From contig NZ_JADOVJ010000001.1 of NCBI RefSeq assembly GCF_015752315.1, forward strand, positions 1,852,501 through 1,916,500: a stretch of 64,000 nucleotides of DNA, read 5' to 3'. Positions 33,636-41,794 of the stretch are shown here, in pieces. The notes beneath the pieces are model-generated. The model saw only the letters and a program-made list of their open reading frames with translations. It ran no database searches and was not told the origin of the DNA. The DNA is from Nocardioides luteus. GTDB lineage: Bacteria > Actinomycetota > Actinomycetes > Propionibacteriales > Nocardioidaceae. The position numbers and the translations under genes were made by a program. Each line of letters begins with the position of its first letter. The stretch's first letter is position 1.

Positions 33636-34985
33636 TTGTCTACACAGCTGTTCGGCCATCACGGGCTGGATGCGACGAACCACTCGGAGGAAACGCCTGG
33701 CTCACGGGCCGGCGCACCGGTGGACGCGCGCTCCGTCGTCCTGCTCTTCCCCGATGTCAACGGCAACCTGCGGGGCAAGATGCTCGATCCGTCGGTCCTG
33801 CACTCGGAACAGGCGCGCGGAGCAGGTCTGCCGACCACCGACCTCATGCTTGCTGTCGACCCCGTCGACGAACCCATCACTACGCTGCCCAGCAGGGGGA
33901 TCAACGCAGGATCGAAGGACCTGCTGCTGCGCCCCGACCCGTCGACCCTCCGCCCGCTGCCTTGGTTCGACAGCTCGTACGTGCTGCTCGGTGATCTTCA
34001 CGAGCAGGACGGCACCCCGTGCGCCATCAGTCCGCGGCAGGTGCTGCGACGTACGCTGGGAGCGCTGGCGGATCGTGGCCTCGAGGTCAGAGCGGCTTTC
34101 GAGTTCGAGTTCCGGCTGTTCCGTGCGGACAGCTGGCAGCCGGCGACGACGGGGCTGAGCTACAGCCCGTTGGCCCTGTCTCAGATCAGCGAGTTCATCA
34201 CGACGTTCCGAGCATTCGCCGACGAGCTCCGACTGGGGCTGTCGGTGCTGCACAGTGAGGGCGCGCCTGGGCTGATCGAGGTCAACGTCGAACCTCAGAG
34301 CGGGCTGCAGGCCGCGGACACCGCTGCCTTGTTGCGTTTGGCGGCGATCGAAGCCGCTGCCAAGCATGGGTTGCGCGCCAACTTCATGGCCAAGCCGGTC
34401 GCGCACGAGGAGGGTTCGAGCGCCCACGTGCACTTCTCCCTGTGGGACCACGCGGGCGCCAACGTGCTGAGGGCATCTCGTGACGATCCTGATGACGAGC
34501 TCTTCCGCCGCGTCGCCTGGGGCGTGCTCGAGCACCTGCCGGCTCTCAGTCTCCTCTACAACCCGACGATCAACTCATACAAGAGACTCGTCCCCGGCTA
34601 CTTCGCGCCGGTGAGCGCCGCATGTGGTCCTGATGACCGGTCGTTCGCCCTTCGCGCTCTGCTCAAGACACCGGACTCCAGCCGGTTCGAGCTGCGACGA
34701 CCTGGCGCGGACTGCAACCCGTACCTGGCTCTGGCGGCGATCGCGGCGTCGGTTCGGCTGGGGCTCGACGAGCAGGTTCCGCCGAGCCGTGACCGGCTCG
34801 ACGACCATGATGAGGCGCTGCCGACGAGTCTCGAGGCGGCGTTGTGGGAGTTCCGGCAACGCGACACCCGCCTGGACGATGCGCTCGGCGCCGAGTTCTG
34901 TACGCACTACGTGCGCACGCGCGAATGGGAGCTGCACGCGTGGCAGAACGCGGTCAGCGAGTGGGAACGGCAGCGCTATGCGTAG
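33636..34985 (+). CDS. Glutamine-synthetase-like gamma-glutamyl-amine ligase (PuuA-like)
   Basis: The 449-residue protein has the glutamine synthetase fold. DVNGNLRGKML lies near residue 41, metal-binding Glu residues in AFEFEFRLF and EVNVEPQSG, the His in SSAHVHFSLWD near 270, NPTINSYKRLVPG near 310 and RFELRRPGADCNPYLALAA near 355. It lacks the Tyr adenylylation loop of GlnA and matches the GlnT/PuuA-like group that attaches glutamate to amines with ATP. The TTG start has AGGGAGG four bases upstream. It sits alone on the plus strand, facing the aminotransferase operon across operators C and D. Confidence 0.85.
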   Translation: MSTQLFGHHGLDATNHSEETPGSRAGAPVDARSVVLLFPDVNGNLRGKMLDPSVLHSEQARGAGLPTTDLMLAVDPVDEPITTLPSRGINAGSKDLLLRPDPSTLRPLPWFDSSYVLLGDLHEQDGTPCAISPRQVLRRTLGALADRGLEVRAAFEFEFRLFRADSWQPATTGLSYSPLALSQISEFITTFRAFADELRLGLSVLHSEGAPGLIEVNVEPQSGLQAADTAALLRLAAIEAAAKHGLRANFMAKPVAHEEGSSAHVHFSLWDHAGANVLRASRDDPDDELFRRVAWGVLEHLPALSLLYNPTINSYKRLVPGYFAPVSAACGPDDRSFALRALLKTPDSSRFELRRPGADCNPYLALAAIAASVRLGLDEQVPPSRDRLDDHDEALPTSLEAALWEFRQRDTRLDDALGAEFCTHYVRTREWELHAWQNAVSEWERQRYA

Positions 34986-35002
34986 CCGGCATCGCCGGAC
35001 GG

Positions 35003-35665
35003 CTACTCCCCGGAGAGGCCGGCGAAGTAGTTCAAGAGCATGCTGCGTGCTTCTTGGATCACGGCGGGGTCGCCCGAGGGGTCATCGAGGAAAGCGAACT
35101 GGCACAGACGTTCGAGACTGTGGATGGCGACCGCGCACTGCAGATGCGTCAGGTCGGTGAACAGAGGCGCGTACGAGCGGAACTGAGCCACGAGCAGCTC
35201 GGCGATGTCCTCGATCGCCAAGAGGTCCAGCTCGCGTGCTCTCTGGGTGAGGTTCTGACGAACCCAGAGCTCTCTTATGAGTGGAACCCGGTGCTCTTCC
35301 ACGTAATAGTCGACGAGGATGTCGATGATGGCGGTCCATCGCTTCCCGGTGCGGTTCTCGAGGGCCACCTCCAGATCGCCGACCGACTGCAGGATCCTCT
35401 GGTAGGCGAGTTCGTCGAGCACGCTGGCGGGCGATTCGAAGAAGGCGTAGAAGGAACCTCGGCTGACGCCGGACTTGTCCAGCAGAAGCGTCGGTGACTT
35501 CACCACGGCCTCGAAGCCGACTTCCTCGACCAGGTCGGCGGCGATCGACAGGACCTGATTGACCATCGCGCGCGAGCGCTCCTGCAAGGGGACCTTTCGA
35601 AGTCCGCCGGCCAACGGATGATGCCAGGTGTTGCCGACAGTTGCGCTCAGAGACCCCGCGGTCAA
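35003..35665 (-). CDS. TetR-family repressor of the amine locus
   Basis: The 220-residue protein has a TetR N-terminal domain: IAADLVEEVGFEAVVKSPTLL followed by the recognition helix GVSRGSFYAFFESPASVLDEL. The rest is a helical ligand-binding domain. I chose the TTG at 35665 because AGGGGAGG stands four bases before it; it gives 38 residues before the HTH start, longer than usual. Operator-like palindromes E and F lie upstream, the first 93 bp away, which fits autorepression. It is convergent with the ligase gene. The ligand is probably the amine or an intermediate. Confidence 0.88.
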   Translation of the reverse strand: MTAGSLSATVGNTWHHPLAGGLRKVPLQERSRAMVNQVLSIAADLVEEVGFEAVVKSPTLLLDKSGVSRGSFYAFFESPASVLDELAYQRILQSVGDLEVALENRTGKRWTAIIDILVDYYVEEHRVPLIRELWVRQNLTQRARELDLLAIEDIAELLVAQFRSYAPLFTDLTHLQCAVAIHSLERLCQFAFLDDPSGDPAVIQEARSMLLNYFAGLSGE

Positions 35666-35757
35666 CGATCCTCCCCTGTTCCGCTCTACGGACCGCCGCC
35701 GGGGCCGCTGTCGACCCGCGATCACAGTCCACTTTCTCCCATGACGCTAACAGGTTA

Positions 35758-35775
35758 ACGCGACCAGAGTCGCGA
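35758..35775. promoter_or_regulatory. TetR-type operator, site E
   Basis: ACGCGACCAGAGTCGCGA matches the consensus ACRCGACTNNAGTCGYGT with two mismatches. It lies 93 bp before the tetR start and is probably the autoregulatory site. Confidence 0.65.
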
Positions 35776-35841
35776 TGGGGGTTTGTAAAACCGAGGTTGC
35801 GTCTCTTGACGAGCCCGGCGGGCGGGAATAACGTCGATAAG

Positions 35842-35859
35842 ACACGACTGAAGTCGCGT
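35842..35859. promoter_or_regulatory. TetR-type operator, site F (perfect)
   Basis: ACACGACTGAAGTCGCGT fits the consensus at every position. It is 44 bp before the ferredoxin-reductase ATG at 35903 and should control the whole reductase-flavodoxin-permease-P450-cupin operon. Confidence 0.8.
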
Positions 35860-35902
35860 CTCTGGTCCGAGTTTGTCGCAGGTCTACTCCTGAGGATGAA
35901 TC

Positions 35903-37177
35903 ATGTTGGATGCGAACAGCACGCCGCCGACGGTGGCTATCATCGGTAGCGGCCCGTCGGGCTGTTACACCGCCCAGTTCCTGGCGAAGGGGATGCCTGG
36001 TGCGGAGATCACCGTGTTCGAGTCGATGCCGACTCCGTACGGGCTCGTCCGCTACGGGGTGGCAGCCGACCACCAAGGGACCAAAGGCGTCACGCGGCAG
36101 TTCGACCGGCTGTTCACCCGGGCGGGCGTGCGCTTCGCCGGCAACGTCGCCATCGGTCGCGACATCGACTTCGAGGTTCTGGCGCGCTCCTTCGACGCCG
36201 TGGTGCTGGCGACCGGCCTGCCCCTGGACCGCCCGCTGGGGATCCGCCAGGACGCACACGCCCGCGTCCTCGGCGCCGGGGCGTTGCTGCGTACTCTCAA
36301 CGGGTATCCCGTCGACGTCCTCGGCCGCGATGACCACGGCCGGCACGTCTCGCTGGGCCGCCACCTGGCGGTGGTCGGACTCGGTAACGTCGCGATCGAC
36401 GTGCTCCGGCTGCTCGTCAAGCCGACCGCCGACCTTGTCGGCACCGACATCGACGACATCTCGCTCCACGAGCTGCGCCCGACACCACCTTCGACCGTCG
36501 ATGTGATCAGCAGATCTGGTGTCGAACGGGCGAAGTGCGACGTGGCGATGCTGCGCGAGCTCCTCGCTCTGCCGAACGCGCACGTCGAGGTCACCGGTCT
36601 ACGCCCGGACGACTGCGGACCGGCAGCGGAGCTCCTGCGTGCCCACACGCAAGCTGCCGGCGCGGGTGTCTCTGCGGAGCACCCCACGCAGGTACGTCTG
36701 CACTTCGGCTGTGTTCCGGAGGCGATCGATCATCGCAACGGCAAGGCACTCGTACGAGCCACGACCGTCGATTCCCAGCCGGTCGAGCTGGCTGTGGACA
36801 CCGTCATCACGGCCATCGGGTTCACGCACGACAGCGCGGATGATCCAAGCGGCCCCACCGAGAGCTGGTCCGGCGTGAACGTGTACCGCGTCGGATGGTT
36901 GGCGCGCGGAGCGAAGGGAACGATCGCGGAGAACCGCCGGCATGCCCAGGACGTGGCAGCCACCATCATCCAGGACTTCGCGATGGGTCGGCTCCAAGCA
37001 TCCCGGCCAGGGTTCCGCGCGGTCGGCTCGCTCCTCAGCGACCGCATCGTCGACTTTGCCGACTGGCAGCGGATCGACGAGGCGGAGCGGCAGTCCGCGC
37101 CCCCGCAGCGCTGCCGTCTGAAGATCACCAAGCTCGACGAGATGCTCCTCGTCGCGGACAGGAAGGCCAACGCATGA
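35903..37177 (+). CDS. Ferredoxin/flavodoxin-NADP reductase (FprA/adrenodoxin-reductase type)
   Basis: The 424-residue flavoprotein has the FAD motif VAIIGSGPSGCYTAQFL near residue 12 and MPTPYGLVRYGVAADHQGTK near residue 40, typical of adrenodoxin-reductase-like enzymes. The NADP site is VVGLGNVAIDVLRLL near residue 158. GWLARGAKGTIAENRRHA near residue 332 is the second FAD segment. It moves electrons from NADPH to a small carrier. Its last codon overlaps the flavodoxin ATG, and a P450 follows two genes later, so all three probably form one electron chain. Confidence 0.92.
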   Translation: MLDANSTPPTVAIIGSGPSGCYTAQFLAKGMPGAEITVFESMPTPYGLVRYGVAADHQGTKGVTRQFDRLFTRAGVRFAGNVAIGRDIDFEVLARSFDAVVLATGLPLDRPLGIRQDAHARVLGAGALLRTLNGYPVDVLGRDDHGRHVSLGRHLAVVGLGNVAIDVLRLLVKPTADLVGTDIDDISLHELRPTPPSTVDVISRSGVERAKCDVAMLRELLALPNAHVEVTGLRPDDCGPAAELLRAHTQAAGAGVSAEHPTQVRLHFGCVPEAIDHRNGKALVRATTVDSQPVELAVDTVITAIGFTHDSADDPSGPTESWSGVNVYRVGWLARGAKGTIAENRRHAQDVAATIIQDFAMGRLQASRPGFRAVGSLLSDRIVDFADWQRIDEAERQSAPPQRCRLKITKLDEMLLVADRKANA

Positions 37178-37626
37178 ACGCAGCAACAATCCTCTACGGG
37201 ACCGAGAGCGGCAACTCCGAGATGGTCGCGGAAGACGTCGGCGATGCTCTCCGTGACCGGGGAATCGCGGGCGAGGTCTTCGCCATGGATGAATACCCGG
37301 TCGACGAGCTCAGCCACCAGGAGCTCGTCATCTTGATCACCTCCACGTATGGCGAGGGCGAGCTGCCGGTCGGGGCGCTGCCCTTCTTCGAGGCGCTGGA
37401 TGCCGCGAGCCCGAACCTTTCGTCGACTCGTTTCGCGGCGTTCGGCCTCGGCGACAGCACGTACGAGACTTTCAACCGGGGCATCGCGGCCCTGGTCGAC
37501 ACCTTCATCGGTCTCGGGGCCGAGCAGATCGGAGAAACCGGTCACCATGACGCCGCCACCGGACTCGACGCCTCCGAGGCCGCGGTCAGCTGGATCGACG
37601 ACGTCTTCGCCCCCGAGCGGGCTTGA
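37174..37626 (+). CDS. Flavodoxin
   Basis: The 150-residue protein carries the FMN phosphate loop YGTESGNSEMVAED at residues 8-21. The later FMN loops are TSTYGEGELPVGALPFFEAL near residue 57 and GLGDSTYETFNRG near residue 91. It is a short-chain flavodoxin in place of the ferredoxin that usually serves bacterial P450s. The ATG overlaps the reductase stop by four bases (ATGA), which couples their synthesis. It should shuttle single electrons from the reductase to the P450 encoded 1.5 kb further on. Confidence 0.92.
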   Translation: MNAATILYGTESGNSEMVAEDVGDALRDRGIAGEVFAMDEYPVDELSHQELVILITSTYGEGELPVGALPFFEALDAASPNLSSTRFAAFGLGDSTYETFNRGIAALVDTFIGLGAEQIGETGHHDAATGLDASEAAVSWIDDVFAPERA

Positions 37627-37655
37627 TCGCCACGCACCCTCACAAGGAGACCGAA

Positions 37656-39149
37656 ATGACCGACAACAAACTGGCGGGGGAGACGCCGCCGACGTCACCC
37701 AATGCCCCCGCACACGGACACGCCGAGCTCTCGGGTCGCATGGGCGTTGCGCCGCTCATGCTCACCGTCCTCGCATTCTCCGCCCCGATCGCAGCGGTGG
37801 CGGGCTTCATCCCCTTCACGATCATTCTCGGCGGCGAGGGCGCCACGCTCGTCTTCGTCTTCGCCACCGTGCTCATGCTCTTGTTCGCCGTCGGGTACGT
37901 CACGATGACGAAGAGCATCCCGAGGCCGGGCTCCTTCTATGCGTTCATCAGCGCCGGCTTGGGCAAGGTGGTCGGGCTGGGCGGCGCCTTCCTGGCATTG
38001 GCTGCGTACCTGCTCATCCTGAGCGGGTGCTACGTGTTCACCGGACTCTTCGTCACAGAGTTCATCAACAGCCAGGGCGGACCCACCACGCCCTGGTGGG
38101 TGTGGGCAGCTCTGTCCTGGGCACTCGTCAGCGTGCTGTGCTATTTCCACATCGAGGTGTCGGCCAAGATCCTCACCGTCGCGATGGCCTTGGAGGTCGC
38201 GATCGTGATGATCTTCAACCTCGCTGTGCTCGCACGTGGCGGCGGACCGAACGGATACTCGGCCGATCCCATCACTCCGTCCACACTGTCCCAAGGCGAT
38301 GTGAGCTTGGCGCTGCTGTTCGCCATCATGATCTTCCTGGGCTTCGAGGCGACGGCGCTGTTCCGCGACGAGGTCCGCGATCCCGACCGGACCATCCCGC
38401 GCGCGACGTACGGCGCCGTCCTGTTCGTCGGCACGCTCTACATCCTGTCCTGCTACCTGCTGACGACGGCGTACGGCGATGGTGCGGTGCAGGCCGCCAC
38501 GGACTCGCCGAAGTCGATGTTCGCCGATGCCATCGGCCAGTTCGCGGCCCCGATGTTCAGTGACCTGACCTTCGTCTTCATCATCACGTCCGAGCTCGCG
38601 GCGGCGATCTCGGTCCACAACGTGACGTCTCGCTATACCTACAACCTCGGCCGCGACCAGGCCCTGCCGGCGGCGCTGGCAAAGGTCCACCCGAGGCATG
38701 CCTCGCCGTACCGCGCCTCGGTCGTGGTGGCGGCCGTCGTCGCTCTCGTGCTGGTGCCGCTTGGGCTCGGGAACACGACCGGCATCGGTCTGGACGCGCA
38801 GCTCTTCGGTCTCGGCACCGTCGGAGTCCTGGTCCTGATGACTCTGGTCAGTCTGTCGGTCATCGTGTGGTTCGGCCGTGAGCCGGCGCTCGCCGGCGCG
38901 CACTGGTTCAAGTGTTTCGGTGCACCTGGCCTGGCCGTCGTGGCTCTCGGCGCGACGGTGGTGTTCGCGGTACTGAACTTCGAGCTCGTGGTCGGTGGCC
39001 CGCCGGGCCAGAACCTCGGCCTGCTGGTGGTGCTCGCCGCCTTCCTCGTCGGTGGCTCACTGCTGGCCGTGTACTTCCGGCAGTTCAAGCCGGAGATCTT
39101 CGCGAGGCTCGGCCGCGCCGAGGGTTCCGAAGTCGAGAGCGTCTCCTGA
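37656..39149 (+). CDS. APC-family amino acid/amine permease
   Basis: The 497-residue protein has about 12 membrane helices. MLTVLAFSAPIAAVAGFIPF lies near residue 30 and SFYAFISAGLGKVVGLGGAF near residue 95. DEVRDPDRTIPRATYG marks the loop after helix 6. AAGGAG lies seven bases before the ATG at 37656; an in-frame TTG at 37623 is less likely. It is paralogous to the permease at 20450, and both follow the same operator type. Its place between flavodoxin and P450 suggests uptake of the P450 substrate. Confidence 0.9.
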   Translation: MTDNKLAGETPPTSPNAPAHGHAELSGRMGVAPLMLTVLAFSAPIAAVAGFIPFTIILGGEGATLVFVFATVLMLLFAVGYVTMTKSIPRPGSFYAFISAGLGKVVGLGGAFLALAAYLLILSGCYVFTGLFVTEFINSQGGPTTPWWVWAALSWALVSVLCYFHIEVSAKILTVAMALEVAIVMIFNLAVLARGGGPNGYSADPITPSTLSQGDVSLALLFAIMIFLGFEATALFRDEVRDPDRTIPRATYGAVLFVGTLYILSCYLLTTAYGDGAVQAATDSPKSMFADAIGQFAAPMFSDLTFVFIITSELAAAISVHNVTSRYTYNLGRDQALPAALAKVHPRHASPYRASVVVAAVVALVLVPLGLGNTTGIGLDAQLFGLGTVGVLVLMTLVSLSVIVWFGREPALAGAHWFKCFGAPGLAVVALGATVVFAVLNFELVVGGPPGQNLGLLVVLAAFLVGGSLLAVYFRQFKPEIFARLGRAEGSEVESVS

Positions 39150-39175
39150 CAACCGATCGAGAGGACGAGAACGAG

Positions 39176-40417
39176 ATGAACATCTTCAGCACGCCTGCAG
39201 CCGAACGCGGGGTCGGGACGGTCACCGGTACGACGACGGACTGTCCACGCGCGGCCGACTACTTCCCGTGGAAAGACCCTGCGCTCCGGGAGAACCCCTA
39301 CCCCTTCTACGCGCGTGCCCAGGCCGAGGCACCGGTCACCAGAGACGAGGACGGCACCATCGTCCTGACCAAGTACGACGACCTCATGCACTACGGGCGA
39401 CTGCCTTCTGTGGTGATCCGGCCCGAGTGGGGGAAGGCCGGAGCCTGGAGCATCCTCATGGACATGGCGCTCGGCCACGATGAGCCCGAGCACACCCGAC
39501 TGCGACGCCTGACGAGCAAGTGGCTCACGCCCAAGCAGATCCGGGAGTGGGTGAAGATCACGGCATCCATCACCGACGAGATCCTGGATCGCATCGGTGA
39601 CGACGGCCTCGTGGACGGCTCCGATCTCGCCGTCGAAGCGACGCATCGCACGATCTGTCGGGTGCTGCAGGTTCCAGAGGACGAGATCGACAACGTACGT
39701 CGCTACATGCGCCAGACGATGCCGGTGCTCAGCGCGGTTCCTGATGCGGCCGACTTCGAGGAGTGCGAGCGTGCCCACCGCTACCTACGAAGCCGCACGG
39801 CGGAGCTCATCGAGCACGCCAGGGCGCATCCCAACGACGGTCTGCTGAGCTACCTGCTGGGCCTGCAGGACACCGGGGAGATGAGCGAGGAGGAGGTCTT
39901 CGCGACGGCGCTGTTCTTCTACTTCGTGGGCCACATGGACGCGAGCTACCTCATCTCCTCCGGCCTCCACCTGTTCACGCGCCGACCTGATGTCTACGAC
40001 GTGTTCCGGGGCGATCCGGAGTCTCGGCAGGCGATTCTGAGCGAGCTCGTCCGGTTCGACGCGCCGGAGCCGGTGGTGACCCGGGCGACCACCGAAGACC
40101 TGGTCATTCGCGGCGTACACGTTCCCGCAGGGACGTCGCTCAGGCTGCTGCTCGGTGCGGCCAATCGTGACCCGGAGGTCTACGACAACCCTCACGAGTT
40201 CGACTACACACGGCCGCCCGAGCAATCGCGGAACCTCACCTTCAGCTTCGGTACGCACACCTGCCAGGGCCGCCTCCTGGCAGAGGCCGAGATCCGTGTC
40301 GTCTGGGAGCGCATCGCCGCGCGGTACTCCCGGATCGAGCTCGAGTCTCCTCCGCTGATGAAGAACACCGACGCCTCACGGCACTACTGGACGCTGCCGC
40401 TTCGGCTGCACCGCTAG
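39176..40417 (+). CDS. Cytochrome P450
   Basis: The 413-residue protein has the ExxR motif in ILSELVRFDAPEP near residue 290. The heme loop is FSFGTHTCQGRLLAEAEIR, with the Cys ligand near residue 362. The I-helix reads FFYFVGHMDASYLIS: the acidic residue is kept but the usual Thr is Ala, as in P450eryF-type enzymes that use a substrate hydroxyl. It probably hydroxylates or N-dealkylates an amine. In mycobacteria a P450 next to a glutamine-synthetase-like gene serves secondary-amine (piperidine, pyrrolidine, morpholine) degradation, which is a useful analogue. GAGAGGACGAG lies upstream of the ATG. Confidence 0.92.
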   Translation: MNIFSTPAAERGVGTVTGTTTDCPRAADYFPWKDPALRENPYPFYARAQAEAPVTRDEDGTIVLTKYDDLMHYGRLPSVVIRPEWGKAGAWSILMDMALGHDEPEHTRLRRLTSKWLTPKQIREWVKITASITDEILDRIGDDGLVDGSDLAVEATHRTICRVLQVPEDEIDNVRRYMRQTMPVLSAVPDAADFEECERAHRYLRSRTAELIEHARAHPNDGLLSYLLGLQDTGEMSEEEVFATALFFYFVGHMDASYLISSGLHLFTRRPDVYDVFRGDPESRQAILSELVRFDAPEPVVTRATTEDLVIRGVHVPAGTSLRLLLGAANRDPEVYDNPHEFDYTRPPEQSRNLTFSFGTHTCQGRLLAEAEIRVVWERIAARYSRIELESPPLMKNTDASRHYWTLPLRLHR

Positions 40418-40472
40418 TCGGACGACGAACCATCCCGCACGAAGATCGAACCAAGAGAAGGAGACACTGACG

Positions 40473-40829
40473 ATGACAACGACCCCATCCATTCCCACCG
40501 TGGTGATCACGGACGCGCGTGACATCGAGCTCGAGGACTGGGGCCCGCTACCCGAGGCGACCGGAGCGCCCATGCGGACCGCGGGGAAGAAGCTTTGGGA
40601 AGGCGACGGCGTGCTCGAGGTCGGCCTCTGGGAGTGTGAGCCCGGGCCCTCCCGCTGGGTCTTCGAGACCAACGAGTCGATCACGATGCTGTCGGGCCGC
40701 ATGGTCGTCACCGAGGACGGCGGTGAGCTCTACGAGATCAAGGCCGGCGACAGCGCTGTCTTCCCTCGCGGCTGGACCGGCCTCTGGGACATCAAGGAGA
40801 CCGTCTTCAAGGTGTACACGGCCTTCTGA
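40473..40829 (+). CDS. Cupin-domain protein (EutQ-like, DUF861)
   Basis: The 118-residue protein has one cupin barrel. The segment SRWVFETNESITMLSGRMVVTEDGGE near residue 52 is followed by IKAGDSAVFPRGWTGLWDIKETVFKVY. This is the Cupin_3 pattern that occurs beside amine and ethanolamine genes. The metal-binding His residues of classic cupins are mostly absent, so it may bind a small ligand rather than catalyse. GAAGGAG lies eight bases before the ATG. It is the last gene of the P450 operon. Confidence 0.85.
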   Translation: MTTTPSIPTVVITDARDIELEDWGPLPEATGAPMRTAGKKLWEGDGVLEVGLWECEPGPSRWVFETNESITMLSGRMVVTEDGGELYEIKAGDSAVFPRGWTGLWDIKETVFKVYTAF

Positions 40830-40851
40830 CCCGGAACGCGGCAAGATGACA

Positions 40852-40894
40852 GCGCCTTCGGGGCCGGCGAACGCTTTGCTGGCCCCGAAGGCGC
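40852..40894. terminator. Bidirectional terminator between cupin and GntR genes
   Basis: GCGCCTTCGGGGCC (40852-40865) and GGCCCCGAAGGCGC (40881-40894) form a perfect 14-bp stem with a 15-base loop. It lies between convergent genes and can serve both. Confidence 0.8.
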
Positions 40895-40906
40895 TTCTCC
40901 TGGGCC

Positions 40907-41674
40907 TTACGAAGTCGCGATGGTGCGCTGCTTCAAGGACGACAAGAGCTTCTCCACGCTCCACGTGCTTCGTTGGAGGTGGATCCGCATGGCACTTTCT
41001 GCGGTCTCCGGCCTGCCGGCCTCAACGGCAGTCAGGATGGCGCTGTGCTCCTCGATCGTCGCGTCGTGGAACGCTCCACTCTCGGGCAGCAGAGCGAGCG
41101 CGGGGTGACAGCACTGCCGGGCCTCCTCGATCCCTTCGACGAGGAATGGGTTGGCAGTGATGTTGGCCAACGTCAGGTGGAACACAGCATCGCTTCTCAT
41201 GAAGGCCGCGTCATCAGCGGCCTCTTGCAGCGCCGAGTGTGCCACCGTCAGTTGCTCGAGCTCGCCGGCGGTGCGGCGCTCGCCGGCAAGCCTCGCCACC
41301 AGTGGCTCCACCAGGAGGCGGTACTCCATCGCGTGACGGATCTCGTCACGCTTGTCGATGGCGAGCGCGATGACTTCGCGAAACCTGAGCTCATCATCGC
41401 TCGCGCCACGTACGAACGCCCCACCGTTGCGCCCACGGCGCCGCTCGATGAGGCCTTCGCTCTGTAGCTGCTTGAGCGCGTTCTGCACCGGGGTGCGGCC
41501 GACACCGAGCAGCTCGGCGAGCTCACGCTCGGAGGGCAGCGATGACCCAGGTGGCAGCAATCCAAGACGGATCTCTCGCCGGACCAGATCCTCGACATAT
41601 CGATTTGCATCTACGTCCGGGGGAGGCACGCCAGCACGCCCCCTGGCTCGGTCGAGTAGCGTCAGGTTCTCCAT
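40907..41674 (-). CDS. GntR-family (FadR/FCD) transcriptional regulator
   Basis: The 255-residue protein has a GntR winged helix in residues 25-92 (IRLGLLPPGSSLPSERELAELLGVGRTPV, wing RRGRNGGAFVRG). An FCD ligand domain follows, with metal-binding residues plausible in DAVFHLTLA and EEHSAILTAVEAG. FCD regulators answer to carboxylic acids. The permease gene upstream has a different direction of control region; the GAGTCT palindrome at 43364 is a candidate site. Confidence 0.88.
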   Translation of the reverse strand: MENLTLLDRARGRAGVPPPDVDANRYVEDLVRREIRLGLLPPGSSLPSERELAELLGVGRTPVQNALKQLQSEGLIERRRGRNGGAFVRGASDDELRFREVIALAIDKRDEIRHAMEYRLLVEPLVARLAGERRTAGELEQLTVAHSALQEAADDAAFMRSDAVFHLTLANITANPFLVEGIEEARQCCHPALALLPESGAFHDATIEEHSAILTAVEAGRPETAESAMRIHLQRSTWSVEKLLSSLKQRTIATS

Positions 41675-41794
41675 CGTGCGTTCTCCGTGACGTCGGGTGA
41701 GTCGTGCGGACGCCGCGAATCTGCTCGACTCAATGGCGTACTAAGTGATCCTTTCTAGCACGTCGCGTCGACAGGGGCGCGGTGGTTGCCGCCA

